Source: Psychrobacter sp. P11G3 (GTDB lineage: Bacteria; Pseudomonadota; Gammaproteobacteria; Pseudomonadales; Moraxellaceae). Taken from it: DNA of 64,000 nucleotides. The notes beneath the pieces were generated by a model, which worked only from the letters and a program-made list of their open reading frames with translations, ran no database searches and was not told the origin of the DNA. A program made the translations under genes and the position numbers. The DNA lies in assembly GCF_001435845.1 (NCBI RefSeq), contig NZ_CM003596.1, positions 2,589,298 through 2,653,297 of the forward strand. The letters run 5' to 3'. Of this stretch, positions 36,066 through 45,772 are shown piece after piece. Numbering within the stretch: the first letter of the stretch is position 1; each line of letters begins with the position of its first letter.

Positions 36066-39000
36066 TTATTCGACTTTTATAGTTCTGGTAAAACCTGCTC
36101 CATTACTCACGACGCCTAACGTAGCACCTAATTCAAACGCTTGATTAAAGTCTAAAATATAACTGTTATAACCTTGCGATTGTGCATTTGGACTGACACC
36201 ATTGATCGATACTGCATAGCTTTGCTGATACGGTGACAGTATCACTTTCGTAGTATCTTTTTCGGCATCGATATTAACACTCAAGCTATTCACACAAGTT
36301 GCATTACCTGGACCAAACGGGCTAGCATCTGCCACCCAAGGGCTGAATAAGGTATCATCAACGATATCCAAGTCACCATCCAAGTATGGTAACGAGTAGT
36401 TCAGGCTTTGGGTATTTTCACTACCATTTAAGAAAGTTGATGCATCGAACCTTACTTTGACCCAGTTTGAATAGCGGATAGGATAGCGAACTTGGAAATC
36501 AGCACGTCCTTCTGCGTCAGTGATAAAAGAATAGCCATCTTCAGCAAATGTCCCACCAATGATAGCAACTGGGTTAATGGTATCCAGTACACCATTGTTA
36601 TTTACATCATCATCGTTATCTAAGATGTAGTTATATTCTGGGCTGTCTTCACTCGTAATCCAGTTAGATTGTAATAATACAATAGATTTTTCAGAGAACG
36701 TTTTAGGTTCCGGCGTATTGATATTGCCTTCTCCGTCTACCGTATTAGCCCCTTGATACGAAGTACTACTATCTAGTAGACACACGCGACCTTGTGCATA
36801 CTCTACTGCGTAAGACTTGATAGATACCTCTTTGTTAGCCACGGCTTGTCCTGAGCCATCCATAACCGATATCGAGCCATTAACTGTGTAGTAGATGTCG
36901 TCAGAAGATATTTTATTAGCAAACGTCAATGTTGTATAAACAGCATCTTTTGACACGGTAATATTGGTAGACTTGCTGCCAATATTACTAGGGTCGTTTA
37001 GTAGTCGAGCATTGAGAGTCACACCATTAATCGGTGAGCTGGCGTTTGCCAAATACACTACACGTGCTTGACCTTTGCTATCAGTGATAGCAGTTGCCGC
37101 AGACAGTCTTCCTGCTGAAGAATCGGAGACACGGCTAAAGACGACTGTCTGCCCTTCGACTGGTACATCATTTTTATCTTTGACGGTTGCGACAAGCTCC
37201 GTACTGCTACCTGGTGTGATAACTGATCTTACCGCTTGGAACAGTACCTTAGCTGGCGTAGTAGCTCTAAAACGTGTGTCTACGGTTGTTTGATACTTAA
37301 GACTACCCGCAGTACCTGTAGCGAATATACCTAGTACTTTAGCCTCTAGTACTGCTGTACCTGCCAACTCAGACGTTAGCTTCACAGGAACTGTAATCGT
37401 ATAGCCATTTGCAGCTATATCAGTAGCTCTGATTCTTCTTGTAAAGATGACATTATTGTTACCGCTGCCATTATTAAACTGCCCAATAGTCGTTTGCACT
37501 TCAATAGTCTCACCAACCAGACTTTGTGCTAATTCTGGACTATCAGCACGAATTTGGACATTGATAGTTTGCTGCTCATTAACATCGTAAACATCTTCAA
37601 TATCGATGAAACTAATACCCGCTTGCGATACCTTAACCAAATCAATGCTACTGGTACTACGCTGCGTGGTCAGTTCTCGCTCACCCACTGCTCTCACGAA
37701 GACACGTAAGTTACCATTGCTATCAAAGCTCAAATCACTTTCGTTGACTGTAAAGCTAGCTTTACCTTCTGTATCTGTAGTCATACCACTTACAATGACT
37801 TTACCTTCACTATCAATGAGCTCTACGTTGGCATTAGCAATCGCAAGTCCCGTCCCATCAGTTAAAGTAGAAGATAGGGTGGTTGTACTGTTATCTTTTA
37901 GATTTTTTTCAGATGCTGTAAGGGTGAGTGTTGTACCAACTGCTGATAAGCTCAAAGACTTCTCTTCGCGCACTTGCATGCTGACATTACCATCTACGTC
38001 ATATTGTGGCGTGACGATTTTGGCATTGATTACAACACTATGATTGAGGCGTGCATTGATACTGTTAGCTGCTAACAATACACCCACGTCAACCCGACCA
38101 CTACTATCACTCATAACTGTACTAGATGTAGTTAACGCGGCACCGCTTGACTCTAAATTTTCGATACTTAACTGTATCGGCACACCAGTCAGAATACCAC
38201 CCTGACTGTCTGTGACAATAAATGAAGCTTGAGTTTGGTCACCGCCCGTGGTCAGTGTTGGTTTATCAGAAGACGCTATTAACTGATAGCTATCGATCGT
38301 AGCGGTATCTACTGCAACGATATAGTTTTGTACCAATGAAGTATTTTCAGCAGTGGTCGTGGTCGCTGTTAATCGAATACCAGCCTCTAGCGTTGCTTGG
38401 TTAACGTTCGCCCCATCTTCAAGAGTTAGGTTAAAGGTAGCTACGCCATCACTGTTGGTAGTAGCAGTACCGTTCGAGATACTGACACCTGTTTTTATAG
38501 GATCATCAACGTTTAAAGTAACTTGACGATTGGCAATAGCACCGTCTGTATTTTCTAAACGAACAAACACTTTGAAGGTATCACCTTTGGTATTGACGAC
38601 TTTATTTGCACCAATAGTAAGACTTTCAGTCGTACCATTTGGCACAGTAGTACGGACAGTACTCGTCTGCGTCACAATATTTCCGCTACTATCAGCTGCT
38701 GATAATGCCACCACAAAGCTTGTGCCTAACGCGGTCTTTTGAGCATCAGTTAAGCTGTTCGGTACTGCCAAAGTAAACACAGCCTTGCCTGAATCATCAG
38801 TAGTTTGATTACCACCTGACACTAAGGTAACCCCTTGACTTGCAATAGAGGCTGGTAGTGCAAGGAACACTTTTTGTCCAGCAACGATATTACCTTTACC
38901 GTCTCTTGCTGTTACCTCAACCTGTGTTTCGCCGCCATTCAAGTTTAAGGCATTTACTGGATTAGCAATTATAGAAATGGCCGATGTCATCGATTGGACT

Positions 39001-41732
39001 TTAATTTTGACTTGCTGTTGTTTGCTAGTTAATGTTTCTGTCAGAGTAGCTGTCAATACTTGTTTGCTGAGTGCTTCTTTTTGCTCATCACTTAAGTTGT
39101 TTGGAACTACAACGTTAAAGCTAACCAAACCATTAGTATCTGTACTAGCAGTGATATTTGATGACCCAAGCTGACCATTTACTATTAACAAGCTTGCTAG
39201 TTCAGGGTTATTAAATACAAGTTTCACTGTTTGATTGGCGACTTGCTCACCAGATGACTGATTATTTAACTGTGCTTGGATGGTAGCAGTACTACCCACA
39301 TTGTTTAAGATATATCCTGCTTGATTATCGATATTATTGGTGGCATTCAAGATACTTAAACTAACGCTAGGCGTAGTGATTTTTACTTTCTGTATTTCTG
39401 ACTTATAAGAAACATTGTTTTCAGCATAAGTTAGCTGATAGTTGATACCAGTGCTCTTTAAATCTGCTCGTTGCACCGATGTCAAACCTTCAGGTACATT
39501 AATAGCAAAAATCGCCTCACCATTAAAATCTGTAGTCGCTGTGGTTTGAGTGGCTGTGACACCGTACTCTAATGCTTTTGCACCTAGCTGGATAGTGACC
39601 GCTTTGTCTCTGACTGGCTGAGCACTACTCGCTTTAGTGGTTAATTTCACACCGATGTTGCCGCTGCCGCCCAATTCGCTAACTTCTGGAGTTGTGATAG
39701 AAGCAAACTGTATACTCGTTGCTGGCTGTTCAACTTTTACTGTCTGAATAATTTTGGATTGAGTACCATCTTCATCAGTCAATACTGCCGTGTAGGCAAT
39801 ACCTGCTTTTATTAGCTGATCACGCTGTGCTTGTGTTAGGTTTTGACTGATACGAACTGTAAACTCTGCCACACCACTGCTGTTTGTGGTTTGTTCGTTA
39901 CCTTGAATAGTAATACCTGTAGCAAATCCTTCATTAATGACAAGCTTAACTGTACGACCGACTGCAGCGCTACCATCTTTACGCTTACCTAAGATTTGTA
40001 ATTTGAACTCTTCATCTAAGATACTCGCAACTGCAGGTACACTTTGCGCAGTTAATGTAATATCGCTTTGTCCGATGTCGGAGCCGATACGAATACTTTC
40101 ACTACTGGTAGTGCTTGGCACTCCAGACGCTTCTGTTATATTTGCAGACAATACAAAACTACCTACCTTCTCGATCTGTGCTTTTTGTGACACAGTCAAA
40201 TTATTAGGCACTCGTACTGTATAGCTAACTTCACCTTTAGCATTAGTGGTTTGTTCTGAGTTATTTTCTAAGGTTAGTAGACCTGCAGCAGCCAGACTTG
40301 CTGGTAAACTTGCTATTACTTTTTGTCCTTCCACTACACCGCCGCGGCTATCATTAACGCGGAAACTAATGACTGCACTGCCACCTGAGCTTGATAGCTC
40401 TTTCTTATTGCTTTCATTAAAGTTTATTTTGTATTCCGCAGTTGGAACAATGACTACGCTAGAAGGACTCGCTGTTGACGTCGAACGGTTTGGTTCTGTG
40501 AGTAAAATAGTGTAGCTAATACCTTTTTCTGCAAGCTCTTGACGTTCAGTGGCGCTCAATGTTGGCGATATAGTTAATGCTACAGTCGCTTGACCATTAG
40601 CATCTAATGTCAACTGTTCACTCGCTAGGCTAACTCCTTTAGAGGCATTATCTAGCTTGATTGTTGCCTTTGCACCAGCAATCTGGGTAGACACACTCGT
40701 ATTTTTAGGCGAAGCAGTGATAGTCAGCTGCTGTGTATCCCCATAAGCACTAAGCTGCGTTGAGTTTCCTGAAACTTTTAGATCGTAGTCTTGAACAGGT
40801 AATGCAACAGCTAGCTTGCCAGATACAAGCTTAGTAGCTCCACTGCTTTCTTTGATATTGATAGCATAAACGATACCTTGTAGCAGTTTATTACGTGTCG
40901 CTTCAGGCAAGTTACTATCGATCTTGAGATTAAAAGTAGCGACACCTGTCGAATCAGTTGTTTGACTAGCAGCGTCGACAGAGACACCGTCTGTCTGATC
41001 CAGACCGAGACCGACCTCGACATCAGGAACCAGTGCACCTTTTTCATTTTTCAGCTGTACACTTATAACTGCCGTATCGCCATAAGGGTTCAGTTTATTA
41101 TTGGAGACAGAGCTTGTATCAAGACTTTGAGTAACGCTCAGTTTACTTTCAACAACTTGAGTTCCATCACCACTACCTTCTCTACTAACGGAGACTTTCA
41201 GCTCCTGCGGTGCAACAGCTGTCCCATCCGCTTTATTAGCAGTAGCCATTAAGGTAAAGCCGTTTGCGATTAACGCCTCTTTATCTGCGACTGCCTGTGG
41301 GTTAAGTTTTAGCGTGTATACTGCGTTACCATCACTATCAGTCACTTGAGTGCTCTGACCTTCGATAGTGATACCGTTGGTTTCGGAGCTCACTACCTTT
41401 AATGTCACTGCTTTGCCAACCATCGCACCACCTGAGCCTACTTCGGCAGCTTTGACTGTAACATTAAAGATAGCCTGCTCATCAGATAACTCGATGATAG
41501 TAGGTGATGTACTGAGTTTCTGTAAGAAAAAATCAGGTTCAACATCTGGTACTTGTTCACCGCCGTCACTACCATCCGTTCCAGGCTGCGTAACCCCCAA
41601 ATCAGGTGCCGGTGCAACAGAGTCTACGGTGTCACCATCACCGCCTCCACCACAACCTGCTAATGCTAATGCGCAAGTCAAAGAAGTGAGCTGAAACAAC
41701 TTAGAAGTAAGGGGTAGAGAGCTGTATGACAT
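36066..41732 (-). CDS. Giant Ig-like (Big_1/invasin-type) repeat surface lipoprotein
   Basis: A very large secreted protein of 1888 residues. The signal peptide ends in LALAGC followed by GGGGDGD, a lipobox with a flexible acidic tether, so the N-terminus should be lipid-anchored. The body is about 13 tandem beta domains of roughly 100-120 residues. Most repeat a unit such as TTNSSGVAEFTVRI, then a helix-like NLTQAQRDQLIKAG, then IAYTAVLTDEDG. From the tenth unit on, the helix element is lost. The C-terminal 300 residues differ and contain two isolated Cys and a Ca-binding-like run (DNDDDVNNNGVLD). The start chosen has GGAG seven bases upstream; the frame is open 29 codons further. It is likely a surface adhesin or structural fibre; no autotransporter barrel is present. 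Known Acinetobacter/Psychrobacter relatives are uncharacterised. Confidence 0.85.
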   Translation of the reverse strand: MSYSSLPLTSKLFQLTSLTCALALAGCGGGGDGDTVDSVAPAPDLGVTQPGTDGSDGGEQVPDVEPDFFLQKLSTSPTIIELSDEQAIFNVTVKAAEVGSGGAMVGKAVTLKVVSSETNGITIEGQSTQVTDSDGNAVYTLKLNPQAVADKEALIANGFTLMATANKADGTAVAPQELKVSVSREGSGDGTQVVESKLSVTQSLDTSSVSNNKLNPYGDTAVISVQLKNEKGALVPDVEVGLGLDQTDGVSVDAASQTTDSTGVATFNLKIDSNLPEATRNKLLQGIVYAINIKESSGATKLVSGKLAVALPVQDYDLKVSGNSTQLSAYGDTQQLTITASPKNTSVSTQIAGAKATIKLDNASKGVSLASEQLTLDANGQATVALTISPTLSATERQELAEKGISYTILLTEPNRSTSTASPSSVVIVPTAEYKINFNESNKKELSSSGGSAVISFRVNDSRGGVVEGQKVIASLPASLAAAGLLTLENNSEQTTNAKGEVSYTVRVPNNLTVSQKAQIEKVGSFVLSANITEASGVPSTTSSESIRIGSDIGQSDITLTAQSVPAVASILDEEFKLQILGKRKDGSAAVGRTVKLVINEGFATGITIQGNEQTTNSSGVAEFTVRISQNLTQAQRDQLIKAGIAYTAVLTDEDGTQSKIIQTVKVEQPATSIQFASITTPEVSELGGSGNIGVKLTTKASSAQPVRDKAVTIQLGAKALEYGVTATQTTATTDFNGEAIFAINVPEGLTSVQRADLKSTGINYQLTYAENNVSYKSEIQKVKITTPSVSLSILNATNNIDNQAGYILNNVGSTATIQAQLNNQSSGEQVANQTVKLVFNNPELASLLIVNGQLGSSNITASTDTNGLVSFNVVVPNNLSDEQKEALSKQVLTATLTETLTSKQQQVKIKVQSMTSAISIIANPVNALNLNGGETQVEVTARDGKGNIVAGQKVFLALPASIASQGVTLVSGGNQTTDDSGKAVFTLAVPNSLTDAQKTALGTSFVVALSAADSSGNIVTQTSTVRTTVPNGTTESLTIGANKVVNTKGDTFKVFVRLENTDGAIANRQVTLNVDDPIKTGVSISNGTATTNSDGVATFNLTLEDGANVNQATLEAGIRLTATTTTAENTSLVQNYIVAVDTATIDSYQLIASSDKPTLTTGGDQTQASFIVTDSQGGILTGVPIQLSIENLESSGAALTTSSTVMSDSSGRVDVGVLLAANSINARLNHSVVINAKIVTPQYDVDGNVSMQVREEKSLSLSAVGTTLTLTASEKNLKDNSTTTLSSTLTDGTGLAIANANVELIDSEGKVIVSGMTTDTEGKASFTVNESDLSFDSNGNLRVFVRAVGERELTTQRSTSSIDLVKVSQAGISFIDIEDVYDVNEQQTINVQIRADSPELAQSLVGETIEVQTTIGQFNNGSGNNNVIFTRRIRATDIAANGYTITVPVKLTSELAGTAVLEAKVLGIFATGTAGSLKYQTTVDTRFRATTPAKVLFQAVRSVITPGSSTELVATVKDKNDVPVEGQTVVFSRVSDSSAGRLSAATAITDSKGQARVVYLANASSPINGVTLNARLLNDPSNIGSKSTNITVSKDAVYTTLTFANKISSDDIYYTVNGSISVMDGSGQAVANKEVSIKSYAVEYAQGRVCLLDSSTSYQGANTVDGEGNINTPEPKTFSEKSIVLLQSNWITSEDSPEYNYILDNDDDVNNNGVLDTINPVAIIGGTFAEDGYSFITDAEGRADFQVRYPIRYSNWVKVRFDASTFLNGSENTQSLNYSLPYLDGDLDIVDDTLFSPWVADASPFGPGNATCVNSLSVNIDAEKDTTKVILSPYQQSYAVSINGVSPNAQSQGYNSYILDFNQAFELGATLGVVSNGAGFTRTIKVE

Positions 41733-41957
41733 GTTTTGACTCCGCATGAGCAGTAATTTATCTGAGCAAATAAGCAAAAAATCATTACTCAGAATCAAAA
41801 GAGATTGGTAATGATACATAGGTTTACAGTAATACTGGTGTATTAACAGATTGTATTAAATATATAACAGCAACTTTACTGACTTTTTTTATAACTTACA
41901 ACTAAAAATTAATCTTTACTATTAAACAATCAACAACATAGAGCGCTCATTTCAGGG

Positions 41958-41963
41958 TATAAT
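41958..41963 (+). promoter_or_regulatory. Candidate -10 element of the rpmB-rpmG operon
   Basis: A perfect TATAAT, 254 bases before rpmB. No good -35 hexamer is found 16-18 bases upstream, so the assignment is tentative. A second TATAAA occurs near 42023. Confidence 0.35.
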
Positions 41964-42175
41964 AGCCCTCCTTTAATTCGACAGTTATTGTAAAAATATT
42001 TGAGTATTCATCTGTTTTATGGTATAAATGTCGGCTTTAAAATTTTCTGAATTGGTCAGCCTGTTATTTGCCTTTAGATAACAGCAAAACCAGCTCAACC
42101 TTCATATAGTTTTGTTTGGTGCAAAGCTGCCGCTTGCTGTGTCCATGCCGCAAAAACGTGCAACTTGCCCAGACT

Positions 42176-42196
42176 GGTATGAGAAAAACTCATACC
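42176..42196 (+). promoter_or_regulatory. Hairpin in the rpmB leader, directly upstream of the ribosome-binding site
   Basis: GGTATGAG (42176-42183) pairs perfectly with CTCATACC (42189-42196) around AAAAA. The AGGAG that serves rpmB starts at 42206, ten bases on. The position suits translational control. Confidence 0.5.
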
Positions 42197-42216
42197 TCAT
42201 AGATTAGGAGTTCGCC

Positions 42217-42453
42217 ATGTCTCGAGTTTGCCAAGTGACTGGAAAGCGCCCTATGGTGGGTAATAATGTTTCGCATGCAAACAACAAAACCCGTCGTCGC
42301 TTTCTACCAAACCTTCACAACCATCGTTTTTGGGTAGAGTCTGAAAACCGCTTTGTACGTCTACGTGTGTCTACCAAAGGTATGCGCATCATTGACAAAC
42401 TTGGTATCGATAAAGTGTTAGCGGATCTACGCGCACAAGGTCAAAAAGTTTAA
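42217..42453 (+). CDS. rpmB: 50S ribosomal protein L28
   Basis: Structural protein of the large ribosomal subunit, 78 residues, starting [20 protein letters not shown] as in all L28 proteins and containing [19 protein letters not shown] single Cys near the start rather than zinc-binding pairs places it in the zinc-free type. AGGAG precedes the ATG. rpmG follows 128 bases later, the usual rpmB-rpmG operon. Confidence 0.98.
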   Translation: MSRVCQVTGKRPMVGNNVSHANNKTRRRFLPNLHNHRFWVESENRFVRLRVSTKGMRIIDKLGIDKVLADLRAQGQKV

Positions 42454-42462
42454 GTTAAAAAT

Positions 42463-42498
42463 AGCAGCTGAGTGATGACTCTCATCATTGAGGCTGCT
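42463..42498 (+). other. Hairpin between rpmB and rpmG
   Basis: AGCAGC (42463-42468) pairs with GCTGCT (42493-42498), continued by TGATGA/TCATCA across an internal loop, followed by GTTTT. It could partially terminate or process the operon transcript, setting the L28:L33 mRNA ratio (inference). Confidence 0.45.
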
Positions 42499-42581
42499 GT
42501 TTTGCTACATTAATTGTGGCAACTCACTCTTTGAGACACGTACCTATCGTTTGAAGACCCCTCATTTACAGGAAAGCTATC

Positions 42582-42737
42582 ATGAGAGATAAAATTAAAT
42601 TAGTATCAACAGCTGGTACTGGGTATTACTACACCACTACTAAAAACAAGCGCACTATGCCTGGCAAAATGGAAATCAAAAAGTTTGATCCAAAAGTACG
42701 CCAGCATGTGATCTTCAAAGAAGCTAAAATCAAATAA
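42582..42737 (+). CDS. rpmG: 50S ribosomal protein L33
   Basis: Large-subunit protein of 51 residues, opening [19 protein letters not shown] and ending KEAKIK, with [18 protein letters not shown] in between, a textbook L33. It lacks the zinc-binding cysteines of the alternative form. AGGAAAGCTATC precedes the ATG. It is the second gene of rpmB-rpmG and is closed by the terminator at 42770-42803. Confidence 0.97.
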   Translation: MRDKIKLVSTAGTGYYYTTTKNKRTMPGKMEIKKFDPKVRQHVIFKEAKIK

Positions 42738-42769
42738 TTTCCATTTTATAAGTGGTACTATTTGAACAA

Positions 42770-42803
42770 AAAAAAGGGTTTATCAATTGATAAACCCTTT
42801 TTT
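42770..42803. terminator. Terminator of rpmB-rpmG, bidirectional
   Basis: AAAAAAGGGTTTATCA (42770-42785) pairs with TGATAAACCCTTTTTT (42788-42803); the core is a perfect palindrome. T-runs lie on both strands, and it also faces the convergent gene ending at 42879. Confidence 0.88.
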
Positions 42804-42878
42804 TATGGCTGTAGTTTAATATTACTAAGCTATATCTTCAGTCATTCGCTTTGACTGGTGCTCAAAGACAAACAAAGA

Positions 42879-43190
42879 TTAGCTGTAATGTATTGGTTCT
42901 TTATCATATACATGCGCATGCCACTTGCTCATTTGCTTTTGCATAATGACCTGAATCGCAGCATGAATCATATGTTGACCAATCGCCTGAGTGTCACTAC
43001 CAAGTAGTTCTTTTAGCTTGTCAGAAAAATCAATAGTCATCAACGGCGCTTCGTCTTGTTCAGCATCACGCAACAACAACCTACCATCATCTGCTTCCAC
43101 CAGCTCTAACGTGGTTTCTTTGGCAAATCCTGCAAATTGATCGCTACTCTCGTTATCTACTTCTATATCATTATCGATATCGTATGGCAT
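42879..43190 (-). CDS. Conserved hypothetical protein
   Basis: Acidic cytoplasmic protein of 103 residues. The first 25 residues are Asp/Glu/Asn-rich. The rest looks folded, with strands TTLELVEADDGRLLLRDAE and PLMTIDFSDKLKELLG and a C-terminal helix GQHMIHAAIQVIMQKQM. The pattern suggests a small dimeric alpha/beta domain. No family recognised, and no signal or membrane segment. It starts in the gap between rpmG and the small membrane-protein genes. Confidence 0.7.
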   Translation of the reverse strand: MPYDIDNDIEVDNESSDQFAGFAKETTLELVEADDGRLLLRDAEQDEAPLMTIDFSDKLKELLGSDTQAIGQHMIHAAIQVIMQKQMSKWHAHVYDKEPIHYS

Positions 43191-43411
43191 TAATGTGTTC
43201 CTTATTATCCCGTTTAGTACTGGTAGAGAAACTAGTCATTGCAAAGCAGTCATTTCTTAAAAATAAACTCATTCGGCAAATCTATCGTCTTACAGTAACG
43301 CGGGTAAATCTGTCTTACTCATACAATGGACGCTTTAACACTGGAATTCAAGGGCTGTCACATAAGTCTTCGCTATAAAAGCAAACTTGAATGCCATGTC
43401 ATTTGTATATA

Positions 43412-43723
43412 TTAGTGCCAATAACGTAACTTTCCTAATGTAAATAAGAAGGCCACAAACATTCCAAGGTAATAAACTAGCTTTAGCTCAAGGCTAGGAT
43501 CACGATACTTAAATGGCAGTGCAACGGTGGCCGTCGCAGTGGGCAATATCAGCAGCATAAGCAGCCAGTTTTCAATGACATTTAGCCAACCTTGTAAGTC
43601 GGTTCCGTGACGTAGTGATGCCAACCCCATTAATAAACAAGCGATAATTAAGCTGGTAAATAAGCCATTTGGTAAGTCTTTAGGATAGATAATTTTAGCA
43701 ATACTGGCTGGTACGATTCTCAT
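43412..43723 (-). CDS. Small three-helix membrane protein, unknown
   Basis: 103 residues with about three hydrophobic helices (near 20-38, 50-70 and 82-98). Motifs such as NWLLMLLILPTATATVALPF and YRDPSLELKLVYYLG are not tied to a family I know. The same-strand gene at 43848 is also a small membrane protein, and the pair may be one transcript. Coding is judged likely from the helix pattern and the ATG start with a purine-rich stretch upstream. Confidence 0.62.
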   Translation of the reverse strand: MRIVPASIAKIIYPKDLPNGLFTSLIIACLLMGLASLRHGTDLQGWLNVIENWLLMLLILPTATATVALPFKYRDPSLELKLVYYLGMFVAFLFTLGKLRYWH

Positions 43724-43847
43724 ATAAAATTCCAGTCATGCTTGTAGAACATGGCTTAATGATTAAAAATATAAAATATTACGATATTATATAGACGCGA
43801 ATAAACGATATAGGCGCAGAAAAGCCTTATATTTACAGTGAAACAAT

Positions 43848-44246
43848 TTAACTGTAAGTACCCATCAGCCATAGCATCGATATACAAGAGGTCAAATAGC
43901 CCAAACTAATCGCATTCCAACTCTCGATATGCAGGCCTTTGACTTTATTGAGTATGCGAGAACCCACCCAAAAAAATAGCGGAATACCTAACATAAACGC
44001 AGGCACAATGACCGCAGCATGGCGCAGCACTGTTCCGACATCATCACCCACCATCAGGCGAAAGCCATAACCTGCCAAACTAAGTACAAGTGCAAACATC
44101 GCTAAGCCAACGGTAATACCTCTAGGCACCAAGCTGCGCTGCGGTGTTTCACTTGCAAGTGATTGCTTAGCCTGCTGATTCAACGTCTCATGAGAACTTG
44201 TTTGCACAGAAGGTTCTGTTGAACTGCTAGAATTATTTGTGTCCAT
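43848..44246 (-). CDS. Small membrane protein, unknown
   Basis: 132 residues. The first 45 are Ser/Gln/Thr-rich and likely cytoplasmic. Three hydrophobic helices follow (about 48-66, 76-95 and 110-128). RGITVGLAMFALVLSLAGYGF and MLGIPLFFWVGSRILNKVKGLHIES resemble GtrA- or DUF-type small membrane proteins, but not clearly enough to name. It lies upstream of the similar gene at 43412 and downstream of a MITE-like repeat whose left end is 30 bases from its start codon. Confidence 0.62.
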   Translation of the reverse strand: MDTNNSSSSTEPSVQTSSHETLNQQAKQSLASETPQRSLVPRGITVGLAMFALVLSLAGYGFRLMVGDDVGTVLRHAAVIVPAFMLGIPLFFWVGSRILNKVKGLHIESWNAISLGYLTSCISMLWLMGTYS

Positions 44247-44275
44247 ATTTCACCTTTACGCGACTGACCGTTATA

Positions 44276-44382
44276 TATAGCTGACTCAATTTAAAAGAAA
44301 TACAAGGCAACTGAGTGCAGATGTATATGCGATACTTCAAGCGAGGTTAACGCTGTCGCTCTTTTATATGGGATTAACTATA
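44276..44382 (+). repeat. 107-bp MITE-like repeat, copy 2
   Basis: Same length as, and about 89% identical to, the reverse complement of 1666-1772. It opens TATAGCTGA and closes TTAACTATA, with the inner AAAAGA/CTCTTTT halves of the terminal inverted repeat. The central GGCAACTGAGTGCAGATGTA is identical in both copies. It lies between rpe and the small membrane-protein gene, where it may supply promoter or terminator signals. Confidence 0.75.
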
Positions 44383-44457
44383 TAGTCATAAGTTATACAG
44401 CACATTCTAATATTATTATTGTATGGCTAATAGCGTTTATTAACCATACAACACTCG

Positions 44458-45147
44458 CTAGCTGTTGTTGGCTAATAGCAACTCTGCGCGCATCTCATCG
44501 ATAGCCGCTTTATAGTCTTCTTGATTGAAGATTGCAGAACCCGCGACAAACATATCAGCGCCTGCTTCAGCAATCGCACGTATATTACTAGCTTTGATAC
44601 CGCCATCAACTTCCAATCGAATATCTCGGCCACTAGTAATAATACGCTGACGTACCTGACGAACTTTATCTAACGTACTATCGATAAACGACTGTCCACC
44701 GTAGCCCGGGTTCACACTCATTAATAAAATCTGATCTACTTTATCCATGACATAATCAAGATAATGCAGCGGCGTTGCTGGGTTCAATACCAAGCCACAC
44801 TCTGCACCGCCATCTTTGATAAGTTGAAGTGAGCGATCGATATGAGCGCTAGCTTCAGGATGGAAGGTAATGATACTAGCACCCGCTTCCAAAAACTGCT
44901 CAATCATACTATCGACAGGTGAAACCATCAGATGCACATCAATTGGCGCTTCAACACCATAGTCACGCAACGCCTTACAAATCATGCTACCAAACGTCAA
45001 ATTAGGTACGTAATGGTTGTCCATTACATCAAAATGAATCACATCGGCACCCGACTCTAGTACCTTCTCCACTTCTTCGCCCAACCGCGCGAAATCAGCT
45101 GAGAGTATCGACGGTGCAATAAGATAAGGTTTAGCAGGACTGTTCAT
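44458..45147 (-). CDS. rpe: Ribulose-phosphate 3-epimerase
   Basis: Pentose-phosphate enzyme interconverting ribulose-5-phosphate and xylulose-5-phosphate. The 229-residue TIM barrel carries [16 protein letters not shown] at the start, [16 protein letters not shown] (metal-binding His and Asp), [11 protein letters not shown] and [11 protein letters not shown] (catalytic Asp), all standard. It is a single gene here; the often-linked gph phosphatase is not adjacent. The stop is followed 75 bases on by the MITE-like repeat. Confidence 0.97.
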   Translation of the reverse strand: MNSPAKPYLIAPSILSADFARLGEEVEKVLESGADVIHFDVMDNHYVPNLTFGSMICKALRDYGVEAPIDVHLMVSPVDSMIEQFLEAGASIITFHPEASAHIDRSLQLIKDGGAECGLVLNPATPLHYLDYVMDKVDQILLMSVNPGYGGQSFIDSTLDKVRQVRQRIITSGRDIRLEVDGGIKASNIRAIAEAGADMFVAGSAIFNQEDYKAAIDEMRAELLLANNS

Positions 45148-45261
45148 AATTGAGCTACCTAATTCATGTTTATATAAGATATTGATAAATTACAAAGAAA
45201 ATTTCAAGCGGCTCACCTATACTGCAAGCCCTTTATGTACTGATATTAAATACTTAATTAT

Positions 45262-45708
45262 TTAACGCTGCTTATATTGTGTTTTGCAATAAGCACGGCC
45301 AACTTCGAAAGAGCGCTTTGCCTCATGCTTGGTAGCACGATTGCTCACTCTCTGACGCCATAAGCGAAAAGATGATGGCTTTAGCTCTTGGCGCATGAGT
45401 TTGATAACCCCAGTCTCATCGAGACCGTAGCTATGCTCTATAGCGCCAAATGGCGTTCTATCTTCCCACGCCATCTCTATCACGCGAGATATTTGCACAT
45501 CATCAAGTACTCTATCGCCAGCGTCGTTGACGGTTTTTGCAATCAACTCGTCTGACTTAATTTGAGAAACTTCATCATTATAATCATTGCTACGTTGTTT
45601 GTTTTGTAGAGCAGCATCCATATCAGCCTGCATAGTCGCTTTTGTAGAGCTCGTATCTGCTGACTTATTCTTTGGCTTAGAAGCTGTCAAATCTTGATAA
45701 CTTGCCAT
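45262..45708 (-). CDS. TIGR03643 / DUF2805 family protein
   Basis: 148 residues. The N-terminal half is Lys/Ser/Thr/Asp-rich and probably disordered. The conserved core in the C-terminal half is VIEMAWEDRTPFGAIEHSYG, then LDETGVIKLMRQELKPSSFR and LWRQRVSNRATKH, the pattern of TIGR03643 (DUF2805). The family looks like a helix-turn-helix unit of unknown role. The usual family protein is about 80 residues, so this one has a long N-terminal extension. It is a single gene. Confidence 0.8.
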   Translation of the reverse strand: MASYQDLTASKPKNKSADTSSTKATMQADMDAALQNKQRSNDYNDEVSQIKSDELIAKTVNDAGDRVLDDVQISRVIEMAWEDRTPFGAIEHSYGLDETGVIKLMRQELKPSSFRLWRQRVSNRATKHEAKRSFEVGRAYCKTQYKQR

Positions 45709-45772
45709 AAAAATTACCTGTTGAGCATGAATGGAATAGCGAAAAATGTATCACGGTCATCTGCAGGACATC

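Larger units (their letters stand above)
41733..42216. other. Divergent intergenic region before rpmB
   Basis: About 480 bases. It carries a TATAAT (41958-41963) and a leader hairpin (42176-42196) on the rpmB side, and the Shine-Dalgarno GGAG of the giant lipoprotein gene on the other. No small gene recognised. Confidence 0.5.

Noticed and set aside
36066..41819. Upstream start for the giant lipoprotein at 41819
   Set aside because: The GGAG site seven bases before 41732 and the direct signal peptide favour the shorter form.
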